A DNA stretch of 20,333 bases from Clostridium sp. CAG:302 (GTDB taxonomy: Bacteria > Bacillota_I > Bacilli_A > RF39 > UBA660): the NCBI GenBank assembly GCA_000431795.1, contig FR887362.1, forward strand, positions 1-20,333. Direction: 5' to 3'. The translations under genes were made by a program, and so were the position numbers. This document shows, piece after piece, positions 6,496 through 13,655 of the stretch; the stretch's first letter is position 1; every line of letters starts with the position of its first letter. The notes under the pieces are model-generated. The model did no database searches and was not told where the DNA came from. It was given only the letters and a program-made list of their open reading frames with translations.

Positions 6496-6831
6496 ATGGT
6501 AAAAAATTATAAAGTGATAACCCTATGTGGTTCTACTAGATTTAAAGATGAATTTTTAAAAGTTCAAAAAGAACTAACCCTAAAAGGAAACATCGTAATT
6601 TCGGTAGGATTATTTGGTCATTCTGGTGATAGTGAAGTTTGGGAAAATATGGACGAAGGAACACTTACTAAGACGAAAGAAATGCTAGATGATATGCATA
6701 AGAGAAAAATCGATATGGCAGATGAAATATTTGTAATAAATGTAGGTGGCTATATTGGAGATAGTACAAAATCAGAAATAGAATATGCCAAAGCACATGG
6801 TAAAAAAGTAAACTATCTTGAAAGTAAGTAA
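6496..6831 (+). CDS. nucleoside 2-deoxyribosyltransferase-like protein
   Basis: The 111-residue protein begins YKVITLCGSTRFKDEFLKVQKELTLKGNIVISVGLFGHS. This is a Rossmann-like strand-loop-helix start seen in small proteins of the nucleoside 2-deoxyribosyltransferase/DUF4406 group. It ends with DEIFVINVGGYIGDSTKSEIEYAKAHGKKV, where the GGYIGDST-E segment matches the nucleotide-binding and catalytic Glu region (E in KSEIEYA). These enzymes cleave or exchange nucleobases on deoxyribose, or are sensors of unknown ligand. ATG 6496 is preceded by a loose AGGAAAG. It heads an operon with a CYTH and an HD-domain gene, both families acting on nucleotides or phosphate esters, which hints at nucleotide handling. 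Family call moderate, activity not certain. Confidence 0.7.
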   Translation: MVKNYKVITLCGSTRFKDEFLKVQKELTLKGNIVISVGLFGHSGDSEVWENMDEGTLTKTKEMLDDMHKRKIDMADEIFVINVGGYIGDSTKSEIEYAKAHGKKVNYLESK

Positions 6832-6846
6832 TTAGATGAAAGCTTT

Positions 6847-7212
6847 ATGAAAGAGATAGAAATACTTGCCGAAGTATTTGATACAAAAGATAGAGTAAAA
6901 GAAATATTAAATAGTTTTAATTATATAGGCTTAAATAAAGTAGTTGATGAATATTATTATGATCCTAAAAGAAATACCCTAAAACCTAGTAAAGAAGATG
7001 AACTATATCACTGTCTTAGACTTAGAACTAAAAATAATAAGCATTATATCACTTATAAAGATGATGTATATGATAATAATAAATGGTTATATTCAAATGA
7101 ATATGAGACAGAAGTAGAAAAAATTGATATGCTAAAAGAAATATTTAATAAAATGGGACTAGTAAAGTTTATAGAGATGGAGGAATTGGTATGTCAAAAG
7201 AAGAAAATGTAG
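6847..7212 (+). CDS. CYTH-domain protein, short (class IV cyclase/thiamine-triphosphatase superfamily)
   Basis: The 121-residue protein has the N-terminal half of a CYTH tunnel fold: EIEILAEV (the ExE start), VDEYYYDPKRNTLKPS, then CLRLRTKNNKHYITYKD and EYETEVEKIDMLKEIFNKMGL. CYTH proteins of this type bind triphosphate compounds and are usually ~170-180 residues. Here the sequence stops after IEMEEL, where the family would continue with further basic and acidic strands, so the C-terminal third is missing. The last 22 bases overlap the start of the HD gene, whose Shine-Dalgarno GGAGGA (7179-7184) lies inside this frame. It is either truncated by a deletion or a minimal family member. It starts 15 bases after the preceding gene. 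Confidence 0.7.
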   Translation: MKEIEILAEVFDTKDRVKEILNSFNYIGLNKVVDEYYYDPKRNTLKPSKEDELYHCLRLRTKNNKHYITYKDDVYDNNKWLYSNEYETEVEKIDMLKEIFNKMGLVKFIEMEELVCQKKKM

Positions 7213-7823
7213 TTAAGTATTATGCTATTTGTAATAGGCTAAAAAATGTTATTAGAAAAGGCTGGAAACTATGGAATGTTCAAAGGGATAGACTTGAGAG
7301 TGTTGCTGAGCATATTTTTAGTACTCAAATGCTTGCTATTGCTATGAAGCATGAATATCAATATGATGTTGATATTATGAATGTAGTATTTATGCTAGCA
7401 ATTCATGAGTTGGGAGAAGCTATTATTGATGATCTAACACAATTTGAAATAAATGAAAATGATAAAGAAAAAATAGAACATGCTGCGGTACACGAGATAT
7501 TATCTGGTATATTAGATGGAAAACAAATTGAAGAATTATTTTTAGAATTTGATTCACATAGTACCAAGGAGGCTTTTTTCGCTTATCAATGCGATAAACT
7601 AGAATGCGATTTGCAAAGTAAGATATATGATGAAGAGGGATGCGTTGATTTAACTAAGCAAGATGGTAATTTTGTAATGAATAATTCCATAGTAAAAAGA
7701 TTACTTGACAATGGTGAACCATGGTCTACAATGTGGCTTAAATATGGCCAGGAAATGTATCCATACGATGATAATTTCAAGGCAGTATCTAATTATGCTA
7801 TAAAAAATAAGATAAAGAAATAA
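7191..7823 (+). CDS. HD-domain phosphohydrolase (YfbR/HD_3-like)
   Basis: The 210-residue protein has RLESVAEHIFSTQMLA (H41), then AIHELGEAIIDDLTQFE (H72-E73, E76) and FAYQCDKLECDLQ (D135), matching the metal-binding pattern of the YfbR-like HD family of 5'-nucleotidases and phosphohydrolases. In the classical family the second motif is His-Asp; here it is His-Glu. ATG 7191 follows GGAGGA with six bases of spacing and overlaps the CYTH frame by 22 bases, so translation is probably coupled. Likely hydrolyses a nucleoside monophosphate or related ester; substrate not evident. A strong terminator follows the stop. Confidence 0.85.
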   Translation: MSKEENVVKYYAICNRLKNVIRKGWKLWNVQRDRLESVAEHIFSTQMLAIAMKHEYQYDVDIMNVVFMLAIHELGEAIIDDLTQFEINENDKEKIEHAAVHEILSGILDGKQIEELFLEFDSHSTKEAFFAYQCDKLECDLQSKIYDEEGCVDLTKQDGNFVMNNSIVKRLLDNGEPWSTMWLKYGQEMYPYDDNFKAVSNYAIKNKIKK

Positions 7824-7827
7824 AGTA

Positions 7828-7855
7828 AGATTTTCCTTAGAAAGTCTCTTTTTTT
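7828..7855 (+). terminator. terminator after the HD-domain gene
   Basis: AGATTTTC (7828-7835), loop CTTA, GAAAGTCT (7840-7847), then CTTTTTTT. Eight pairs including one T-G. Confidence 0.85.
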
Positions 7856-7943
7856 GTATATAAAACTTCCTTAAAAATATTCATTCTTTAAGTAAAATCA
7901 TATCACTTCATCAAAATAAAAAAACAGTTGTAACAAAAAAAGG

Positions 7944-7972
7944 TTGACAAGCATACCATATTATGATATATT
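7944..7972 (+). promoter_or_regulatory. promoter of the small ORF / ABC transporter unit
   Basis: TTGACA (7944-7949), 17 bases, TATATT (7967-7972) with TG one base upstream of the -10. I see no second promoter between here and the ABC gene. The ~90 bases before it (7856-7943) hold nothing I recognise. Confidence 0.75.
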
Positions 7973-8003
7973 TAACTTGAATTTAAAGAAAGGAGTGGAA
8001 GAA

Positions 8004-8111
8004 ATGGTAATTTTTGTAAATAAAATAAAATTAAATTCAAATGTTTTTAATAATGCTAAGATAGTTTTTGATAAGTGTGGGGAATTACTATGTTTTCCAC
8101 AAGCTTTATAA
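8004..8111 (+). CDS. 35-residue small protein or leader peptide
   Basis: ATG 8004 is preceded by AAAGGAG at ideal spacing and by a good promoter, and the frame runs 35 codons to TAA 8109-8111. The protein begins MVIFVNKIKLNSNVF and ends DKCGELLCFPQAL. It is mildly hydrophobic with two cysteines six residues apart (CGELLC), and it matches no family I know. A U-tailed hairpin separates it from the ABC exporter gene. Two readings are possible: a leader peptide whose translation decides whether transcription passes the terminator, or a secreted peptide exported by the transporter. Codons for CGELLCFP can also form a hairpin (TGTGGGGAA 8076-8084 with TTTTCCACA 8093-8101). Coding status rests on signals and context only. 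Confidence 0.55.
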   Translation: MVIFVNKIKLNSNVFNNAKIVFDKCGELLCFPQAL

Positions 8112-8153
8112 CTTTATAGAGTAAAAATATAAAAAATAAAATAAAAAAACACT

Positions 8154-8186
8154 AGACTACTTAGAATTATTAAAGTAGTCTTTTAT
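8154..8186 (+). terminator. terminator/attenuator between the small ORF and the ABC gene
   Basis: AGACTACTT (8154-8162), loop of ten, AAGTAGTCT (8173-8181), then TTTTATT. Nine perfect pairs. It ends four bases before the GGAGG of the ABC gene, so ABC expression should depend on read-through. Confidence 0.8.
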
Positions 8187-8201
8187 TATGGAGGAATGAA
8201 T

Positions 8202-9935
8202 ATGAAGAAAAATTTAAAAGAATTCATACCTCTAATAAAACTAGTTAAAGAAGATTTAAATAAAATCATTCTTGCTAGCATAGTTATATTTATATCAGGA
8301 ATAACAGATATATTTACTGGATATCTAAATGGTAAAGTAGTTGAATCAATCACTAATTTAGATATAAAGAAAGCACTTATCTTTCTCGGAGTATACTTCA
8401 TACTAGAAATAACAATGGATGGAATAATATTACATAAAGCAAATTCTGTATTATACAAAGAAGAAAGTAAATTAACAAGAAAACTAGGCTTTAATACTTA
8501 TAAGAAGGCCTTAAACTTACCTGCTGAAGCATATGAAAAACTATCCAGCGGAGAAGTAATAAACAGAATAACAAATGATGCCGATACCTTAAGTTTTACC
8601 TTTGGTAGAATTTTAAAGATGGTATCATCACTTATAGCGTCCTCTATAGTATTAATCTACATATTTATAAATTCCTATATTATAGGACTAGAAATAATAC
8701 TAATAATGTTAATATTATTCTTAATACTAAAGAAGTATAATCCATTACTAAAAAATATATATAAAGAAAGAAAAGGTAAGCAAGATGAATTTACCTCTTT
8801 AACAAATGAATCCATTAGAGGTATAAGAGAGATAAAGACTCTTGGAGTAAAAAATAATTTAATTACTAATATGATAGAACTAATAAAAGATATATATAAG
8901 AAGTCAGAGGAAGAAATAGATATGCAAAAGAGTTTCAATATCAAAACAAGTTTTCTAAAGTCAGTATTAGAATGTATGGTCTTTGCTACTTGTGTAATAC
9001 TTTTATATTATCATAAGATATCACTAACATTCTTTATAGCTATGACTTATTACATATATAGATATACATGGTTACTTGAGGATATAAATGATCTAACTCA
9101 AAACTATCAAAAACTTAGTGTATCAATATCCAGAGTAAATGATATCCTAGAAAATAGATTATATGAAGATGAGAAGTTTGGTAATAAAACTCTAAATAAT
9201 ATAAAAGGAACTATAGAATTTAAAAAAGTTTACTTTTCATATCCTGATGAAGATAATATATTAAAAGACTTTAATTTAGAATTAGAACCAAATAAAAAGA
9301 TAGCTATTGTAGGTTCTTCAGGACAAGGAAAGAGTACATTATTTAATTTAATTACTAGAATATTTGATCCTAATAATGGAGAAATAGATATTGATGGTAT
9401 AAATATTAAAGATCTAACTGAAGAAGACTTAAGAAAAAATATATCAATAATTAGACAAGAACCGTTTGTCTTTAATAGAACTATCAAAGAAAACTTTAAA
9501 ATAATAAATGATAATATAACATTATCAAAAATAAGAGAATGTACTAAATTAGCCTATTTAGATGATTATATTATGTCCCTACCTAAGAAGTATGATACTG
9601 TTTTAGGAGAAGGTGGTGTAAATTTATCAGGAGGACAAAAACAAAGACTATCTATAGCTAGAACATTATCTAAAGGAAGTAAGATAATATTATTTGATGA
9701 AGCAACATCTGCTTTAGATAATAAGTCTCAAGAATATATTAAAAAGACTATTGATAATTTGGTAAAAGATCATACTATTGTAATAGTGGCTCATAGGTTA
9801 TCTACGATAATAGATGCTGATATTATCTTTGTCGTGGATAATGGTAAAGTAGTATCTTCTGGTACTCATAATGAATTATTAAAAACAAGTGATATTTATA
9901 AAAATTTATATGAAACAGAATCTTTAAATTCATAA
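8202..9935 (+). CDS. ABC exporter, fused membrane and ATPase domains
   Basis: The 577-residue protein is a half-size type IV exporter that works as a dimer. The N-terminal ~320 residues hold about six membrane helices with the usual NRITNDADTLSF loop of this family. The C-terminal ATPase has Walker A GSSGQGKST (371-379), a Q-loop at IIRQEPFVFN, signature LSGGQ (475-479), Walker B ending DE (499-500) and the H-loop His531. All catalytic residues are present. I choose ATG 8202 over ATG 8196 because GGAGG (8190-8194) is seven bases from the former and one base from the latter. Substrate is unknown: lipids, drugs and peptides are all exported by this class. It lies behind a 35-codon ORF and a terminator, and its own terminator follows. 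Confidence 0.93.
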   Translation: MKKNLKEFIPLIKLVKEDLNKIILASIVIFISGITDIFTGYLNGKVVESITNLDIKKALIFLGVYFILEITMDGIILHKANSVLYKEESKLTRKLGFNTYKKALNLPAEAYEKLSSGEVINRITNDADTLSFTFGRILKMVSSLIASSIVLIYIFINSYIIGLEIILIMLILFLILKKYNPLLKNIYKERKGKQDEFTSLTNESIRGIREIKTLGVKNNLITNMIELIKDIYKKSEEEIDMQKSFNIKTSFLKSVLECMVFATCVILLYYHKISLTFFIAMTYYIYRYTWLLEDINDLTQNYQKLSVSISRVNDILENRLYEDEKFGNKTLNNIKGTIEFKKVYFSYPDEDNILKDFNLELEPNKKIAIVGSSGQGKSTLFNLITRIFDPNNGEIDIDGINIKDLTEEDLRKNISIIRQEPFVFNRTIKENFKIINDNITLSKIRECTKLAYLDDYIMSLPKKYDTVLGEGGVNLSGGQKQRLSIARTLSKGSKIILFDEATSALDNKSQEYIKKTIDNLVKDHTIVIVAHRLSTIIDADIIFVVDNGKVVSSGTHNELLKTSDIYKNLYETESLNS

Positions 9936-9937
9936 TT

Positions 9938-9970
9938 AAAGAAGTATTAATATATTGGTACTTCTTTTAG
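9938..9970 (+). terminator. terminator of the ABC exporter gene
   Basis: AAAGAAGTA (9938-9946), 12-base loop, TACTTCTTT (9959-9967), then TTAG. Nine perfect pairs with a short T-run. Confidence 0.75.
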
Positions 9971-9975
9971 TTTGT

Positions 9976-10035
9976 CCTCTTAAGCCTGTAGTCTTAAGAG
10001 GCAAAATAAAGTCTTAAATATAAGTCTTTATTTTG
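9976..10035 (-). repeat. two-hairpin element, copy 3 (inverted orientation)
   Basis: Read on the minus strand, hairpin 1 is CAAAATAAAG / CTTTATTTTG (plus 10002-10035) with a 14-base loop beginning ACTTA. Hairpin 2 is CCTCTTAAG, loop ACTACAGG, CTTAAGAGG (plus 9976-10001). The hairpin 2 loop is identical to that of copy 1 at 2181-2188, and the two hairpins abut as in the other copies, but the stems share no sequence with them beyond the AAG...CTT closing pairs. Bases 10036-10110 show nothing I recognise. Confidence 0.75.
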
Positions 10036-10110
10036 AACAATTTTGGTAAGAAAAATACTTGAGAGAATTTTGATTGATTTTGAAAATATAAATAAATTAT
10101 AACAAAATAC

Positions 10111-10139
10111 TTGACAATTATAAAAATAAATTATATATT
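10111..10139 (+). promoter_or_regulatory. promoter of the leader RNA
   Basis: TTGACA (10111-10116), 17 bases, TATATT (10134-10139). Transcription is expected to start near 10146. Confidence 0.75.
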
Positions 10140-10144
10140 TAATG

Positions 10145-10275
10145 CAAGTGAGGAGATATAAATAACAAATTTATTATAAGCTATCTCGGGTGTAAAAGCC
10201 TACACGTGATGTAAAAATAAAGCACGGAGTCACTATTCTTATATGGAATAGTTACCTCCTGTTTTTTTTTTTATA
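10145..10275 (+). ncRNA. structured leader RNA of unknown class (candidate riboswitch or attenuator)
   Basis: About 130 bases run from the promoter to a strong terminator, upstream of the GNAT gene at 10310. Pairings seen: GAGATA (10153-10158) with TATCTC (10182-10187) enclosing an AT-rich helix, and GTGTA (10190-10194) with TACAC (10201-10205) around AAAGCC. The terminator is ACTATTC (10232-10238) with GAATAGT (10246-10252), plus GGAG (10226-10229) with CTCC (10256-10259), then eleven T. AGGAG (10151-10155) can instead pair with CTCCT (10256-10260), giving an alternative fold that would open the terminator. It matches no riboswitch consensus I remember. AGGAG also looks like a ribosome site, with an ATG-less five-codon frame (ATA 10162 to TAA 10179) behind it. 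Confidence 0.55.
10226..10272 (+). terminator. terminator within the leader, before the GNAT gene
   Basis: A two-part stem (GGAG/CTCC and ACTATTC/GAATAGT) is followed by T 10262-10272. It is the expression platform of the leader RNA. Confidence 0.85.
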
Positions 10276-10309
10276 TTAGAAAAATAATATAATAAAGGAA
10301 GGTGAAAAG

Positions 10310-10870
10310 ATGAAAAACATAGGTACAAAATTATTAGAAACAAATAGGTTAATACTTAGAAGAGCAAATCTTGATGACGCTAGTGCAATGTTTAAAAATT
10401 GGGGAAGTGATCCAAAAGTATCTAGATATGTTACTTGGGAAACTCATAAAACAGTAGCGGATTCATTAAGATTTTTAGTATTTCTTTGTGATAACTACAA
10501 TACAGATAATTTTTATAACTGGATAGTTGTAGAAAAGAGTACTGATACTCCAATCGGAACAATAGGTGTAGTGGGTGTTAATCCAAAATATAATACCACT
10601 GAAATAGGATATTGTTATGGTGCTAAATGGTGGGGTAAAGGTTATGCTACAGAAGGCTTTAAAAGAGTAATTAAGTTTCTTTTTGAAGAAGTAGAAGTAG
10701 AGACAATATATGCTGAACATTTAGAAGCAAATCCTGCGAGCGGTAGAGTAATGGAAAAATGTGGACTAACTTATGAAGGAACATTAAGAGGTAGAATTCT
10801 TGATAAGATAAGTAAGAAGAATGAAGACATTAAGAGTTACAGCATAACAAGAGAAGAATATTTTAAATAG
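10310..10870 (+). CDS. GNAT acetyltransferase, RimJ/RimL type
   Basis: The 186-residue protein starts TKLLETNRLILRRANLDDASAMFKNWGSDPKVSRYVTWE, the standard opening of RimJ/RimL-like GNATs. It has GYCYGAKWWGKGYATEGFKRVIKFLFEEV (acetyl-CoA loop WWGKGYATE) and AEHLEANPASGRVMEKCGLTYEGTLRG, the strand-helix signature of this subfamily. Members acetylate the N-terminus of ribosomal proteins or small amines and drugs; which applies here is not visible. ATG 10310 follows AAGGAAGGTGA. Expression must pass the leader terminator at 10226-10272. The phosphodiesterase gene starts ten bases downstream, so the two form an operon. Confidence 0.9.
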   Translation: MKNIGTKLLETNRLILRRANLDDASAMFKNWGSDPKVSRYVTWETHKTVADSLRFLVFLCDNYNTDNFYNWIVVEKSTDTPIGTIGVVGVNPKYNTTEIGYCYGAKWWGKGYATEGFKRVIKFLFEEVEVETIYAEHLEANPASGRVMEKCGLTYEGTLRGRILDKISKKNEDIKSYSITREEYFK

Positions 10871-10880
10871 GAGGTAAGAA

Positions 10881-11999
10881 ATGAAACAAATGATATTACC
10901 GGATTATAATAATAGTATAGTTAATCTTATGAGTAGTATAAGAAAATATTTTGATTTATATTATGAAGGAAATACTCTTGATATAGTAGATACTTTATTA
11001 AAGAAGAATAATCCTAAGAATGTAGTAGTTATTTTATATGATGGTATGGGTTCAAGATTGGTAAAAAGAAATTTAGATAGTAATAGTTTTCTAAATAAGA
11101 ATATGATTTCTGAATTATCTACGGTAGTACCATCTACGACAACAGCCGCAACTACATCAGTATTAACTGGATTATATCCTAATAGCCATGGTTATTTGGG
11201 ATGGGATATGTACTATGAAAAAGAGGATAAAGTAGTAACAATGTTTACTAATAATATAAAGGATACTGATATAAAAGTATTTGACTATAATATTGCTAAG
11301 AAGTATTTTCCATATGAAACAATAACTGATAGTATAAATAAGAATGGAAAATACTACTCAAATATTGTATCTCCCTTTGGAGGAGATATATATAGTGAAA
11401 ATAATATAGATGAAATGTTTACTAAGATAGAAAATAATCTAAATAAAAAAGAAAAAAATTATATTTATGCTTATTATACTAATCCTGATAGTATTATGCA
11501 TCATACTGGTACTGATAGCAATGAGACTATAGAATGTTTTAAGATGATTAATGATAAAACAGAATCTTTTAGTAGTAAATTAAAAGATACTATGCTTATT
11601 GTAATTGCAGATCATGGTCATATTAACTGTGATGAAATATTACTTGAAGATTATCTAGATTTATATAATTTACTTGATGGAGATACTTGGATAGAACCTA
11701 GAATGTGCGCTTTTAAGATAAAGAATGGCGTGGATGAAGAATTTAAATATTTATTTAATAAGTATCTTGGAAAATACTTTGTGCTAAAAAGTAAGAAAGA
11801 AATAATAAGAGAAAAATTATTTGGAATAGGTAAAGATAATAAATATTTTACTTCCTCACTAGGAGACTATCATGCTCTAGCGGTATCTGATAAATATTTA
11901 AGATACCGAAGAGGCTGTCCAATACATATTTCTACACACGCTGGCTTTACTATAGATGAAATGAAAGTACCACTTATAATTGTTAGTAGAGGACATTAG
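10881..11999 (+). CDS. alkaline phosphatase superfamily phosphodiesterase/pyrophosphatase
   Basis: The 372-residue protein is a type I phosphodiesterase/nucleotide-pyrophosphatase-like enzyme that uses two metal ions. Visible ligands are D54 in LYDGMGS, the nucleophile region PSTTTAATTS (84-93), D203 and H207 in NPDSIMHHTG, D244-H245 in IADHGH, and H353 in THAGFT. No signal peptide or membrane helix is apparent, so it is likely cytoplasmic. The substrate could be a phosphodiester or nucleotide; it is not specified by the sequence. ATG 10881 follows GGAGG. It is the second gene of the GNAT operon, and the transcript ends at a hairpin formed partly from its last codons. Confidence 0.88.
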   Translation: MKQMILPDYNNSIVNLMSSIRKYFDLYYEGNTLDIVDTLLKKNNPKNVVVILYDGMGSRLVKRNLDSNSFLNKNMISELSTVVPSTTTAATTSVLTGLYPNSHGYLGWDMYYEKEDKVVTMFTNNIKDTDIKVFDYNIAKKYFPYETITDSINKNGKYYSNIVSPFGGDIYSENNIDEMFTKIENNLNKKEKNYIYAYYTNPDSIMHHTGTDSNETIECFKMINDKTESFSSKLKDTMLIVIADHGHINCDEILLEDYLDLYNLLDGDTWIEPRMCAFKIKNGVDEEFKYLFNKYLGKYFVLKSKKEIIREKLFGIGKDNKYFTSSLGDYHALAVSDKYLRYRRGCPIHISTHAGFTIDEMKVPLIIVSRGH

Positions 12000-12011
12000 G
12001 TTCTCTTTTTA
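11988..12011 (+). terminator. terminator overlapping the phosphodiesterase stop codon
   Basis: AGAGGAC (11988-11994), loop attag containing the TAG stop, GTTCTCT (12000-12006), then TTTTT. Seven pairs with one G-T. Confidence 0.8.
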
Positions 12012-12040
12012 AATTATAATGTAAAGAAAAGTAAATAATA

Positions 12041-12070
12041 TTGTAAGTAAAATATTCCTTATGATATAAT
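12041..12070 (+). promoter_or_regulatory. promoter of the DUF1846 gene
   Basis: TTGTAA (12041-12046), 18 bases, TATAAT (12065-12070) with TG one base upstream of the -10. Confidence 0.65.
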
Positions 12071-12096
12071 AAAAATATAATGATAGGGAGGTACTT

Positions 12097-13587
12097 ATGA
12101 ATAAGAAGAAAAATAATAAAAAAGGGTTTGATAATGAGAAATATGTAAAAATACAAATAGAGACTATAAAGAAAAGAATTAAACTATTTGATAATAAATT
12201 ATATTTAGAGTTTGGTGGTAAATTATTTGATGATTATCATGCTAAGAGAGTATTACCAGGATTTGAATTAGATTCTAAAATAAGACTACTAAAAGAGTTA
12301 AAAGATGATACTGAGATGATATTTTGTATTAATGCTAATGATATAGAAAGAAAGAAGATTCGTGCTGATTATGGGATAAGTTATGATGAAGAAGTAATAA
12401 GATTAATTCATATCTTTAGAAATCTTAAAATAGATGTTAATAGTGTAGTAATAACTTTATATAATGGTCAGTCTAGTGTAAGTAAATTTAGAAAAAGATT
12501 AGATTCTCTTGGAGTAAAATCTTATATTCATACTTATACTAAGGGATATCCAACAGATGTAGAGGTAATAGTAAGTGAAGAGGGTTATGGAGCTAATCCT
12601 TATATTGAAACTACTAAACCACTAGTGGTAGTTACTGCTCCTGGTCCTTGTAGTGGTAAACTGGCTACTTGTCTATCACAGTTATATCATGAGTATAAAA
12701 GAGGAGTGAAAGCAGGATATGCTAAGTTTGAAACTTTTCCAGTATGGAGTCTACCTTTAAAACATCCAGTTAATATGGCCTATGAGGCTGCTACTGCAGA
12801 TTTAAAAGATAAGAATATGATAGATTCATTTCATTTAGAAGCTTATGGAATTAGTGCAGTAAATTATAATAGAGATTTAGAGGTATTTCCAGTATTAAAA
12901 AATATCTTAAATAAAATAACTGGAGAAGATATATATAAATCTCCAACTGATATGGGAGTTAATTCAATAGGAGAATGTATAACTGATGATGATATAGTGA
13001 GTATGGCCGCTAAAAAGGAAATAATAAGAAGATATTATAAAGCACTAGTGGAAGTTAAAACTGATGATATTGATCCAGAAGTACCTCAGAGAATTAAATT
13101 ACTTATGAATGAACTTAATATTAGTGATAATTTAATTAAGGCTATAAATAGAGCTAGAGAAAAAGAGGAAGAGTCTTCTTCTAAAGTAATAGCTTTAGAA
13201 ATTACTTCTAATGTTATTATAACTGGTAGAGAGACAGAACTACTGACTCCAGCGGCTAGTTTAATATTAAACTCTATAAAATATTTAACTGATATTCCTG
13301 ACGAGATAGATTTGTTATCTCCAGGAGTATTAAAGCCTATTCTTGATTTGAAAAAGAATGTCTTATCTAACAAACAGATACTTAATTTGAATGATGTCTT
13401 GATATCTTTATCAATATGTTCAGTAACTAATCCTACTGCTAATAAGGCTCTTAAGAATATAAATAAACTAAATGGATGTGATGCTCATGCTACTTTTATT
13501 GTGGAAAAGTCTGATCTTGATTTACTTAGAAGTTTAGGTATTAATTTGACTTGTGATCCGGTATTTAATAGTGAAAAATTAATTTAA
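12097..13587 (+). CDS. DUF1846 (UPF0371) family protein
   Basis: The 496-residue protein is a full-length member of the DUF1846 family, recognised from KGFDNEKYVKIQIETIKKRI near the start, LYLEFGGKLFDDYHAKRVLPGF, VVTAPGPCSGKLATCLSQLYHEYKRG (GPCSGK forms a P-loop-like turn) and the FPVWSLPLKHPVNMAYEAATADL block. The family is widespread in anaerobic Firmicutes and has known structures but no settled biochemical role. ATG 12097 follows GGGAGG. It appears to be a single-gene unit with its own promoter; the inverted two-hairpin element just after its stop may end the transcript. Base use matches its neighbours. Confidence 0.92.
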   Translation: MNKKKNNKKGFDNEKYVKIQIETIKKRIKLFDNKLYLEFGGKLFDDYHAKRVLPGFELDSKIRLLKELKDDTEMIFCINANDIERKKIRADYGISYDEEVIRLIHIFRNLKIDVNSVVITLYNGQSSVSKFRKRLDSLGVKSYIHTYTKGYPTDVEVIVSEEGYGANPYIETTKPLVVVTAPGPCSGKLATCLSQLYHEYKRGVKAGYAKFETFPVWSLPLKHPVNMAYEAATADLKDKNMIDSFHLEAYGISAVNYNRDLEVFPVLKNILNKITGEDIYKSPTDMGVNSIGECITDDDIVSMAAKKEIIRRYYKALVEVKTDDIDPEVPQRIKLLMNELNISDNLIKAINRAREKEEESSSKVIALEITSNVIITGRETELLTPAASLILNSIKYLTDIPDEIDLLSPGVLKPILDLKKNVLSNKQILNLNDVLISLSICSVTNPTANKALKNINKLNGCDAHATFIVEKSDLDLLRSLGINLTCDPVFNSEKLI

Positions 13588-13595
13588 TTATATCC

Positions 13596-13646
13596 CCTTA
13601 AGCCTAGGTCTTTAGGTCAAAAGGAAGCCTAAGGTCTTCCTTTTGA
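13596..13646 (-). repeat. two-hairpin element, copy 4 (inverted orientation)
   Basis: Read on the minus strand, hairpin 1 is TCAAAAGGAAG, loop ACCTTAGG, CTTCCTTTTGA (plus 13617-13646), perfect, with the same loop as copy 2 (4221-4228). Hairpin 2 is CCTAAAG, loop ACCTAGG, CTTAAGG (plus 13596-13616), with one mismatch. The hairpins abut. On the plus strand it sits nine bases after the DUF1846 stop and may double as its terminator, although the T-run is only four bases within the stem. Confidence 0.78.
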
Positions 13647-13655
13647 AGTATATTT

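Noticed and set aside
10145..10275. Calling the leader a T-box, SAM, TPP, FMN, preQ1, purine or fluoride riboswitch
   Set aside because: None of the diagnostic conserved sequences of those classes is present, so it is left as unclassified.
2144..13646. Integron attC sites or a CRISPR array behind the two-hairpin elements and cassette layout
   Set aside because: No RYYYAAC/GTTRRRY core sites, no integrase, no regular repeat-spacer pattern and no cas genes are present.
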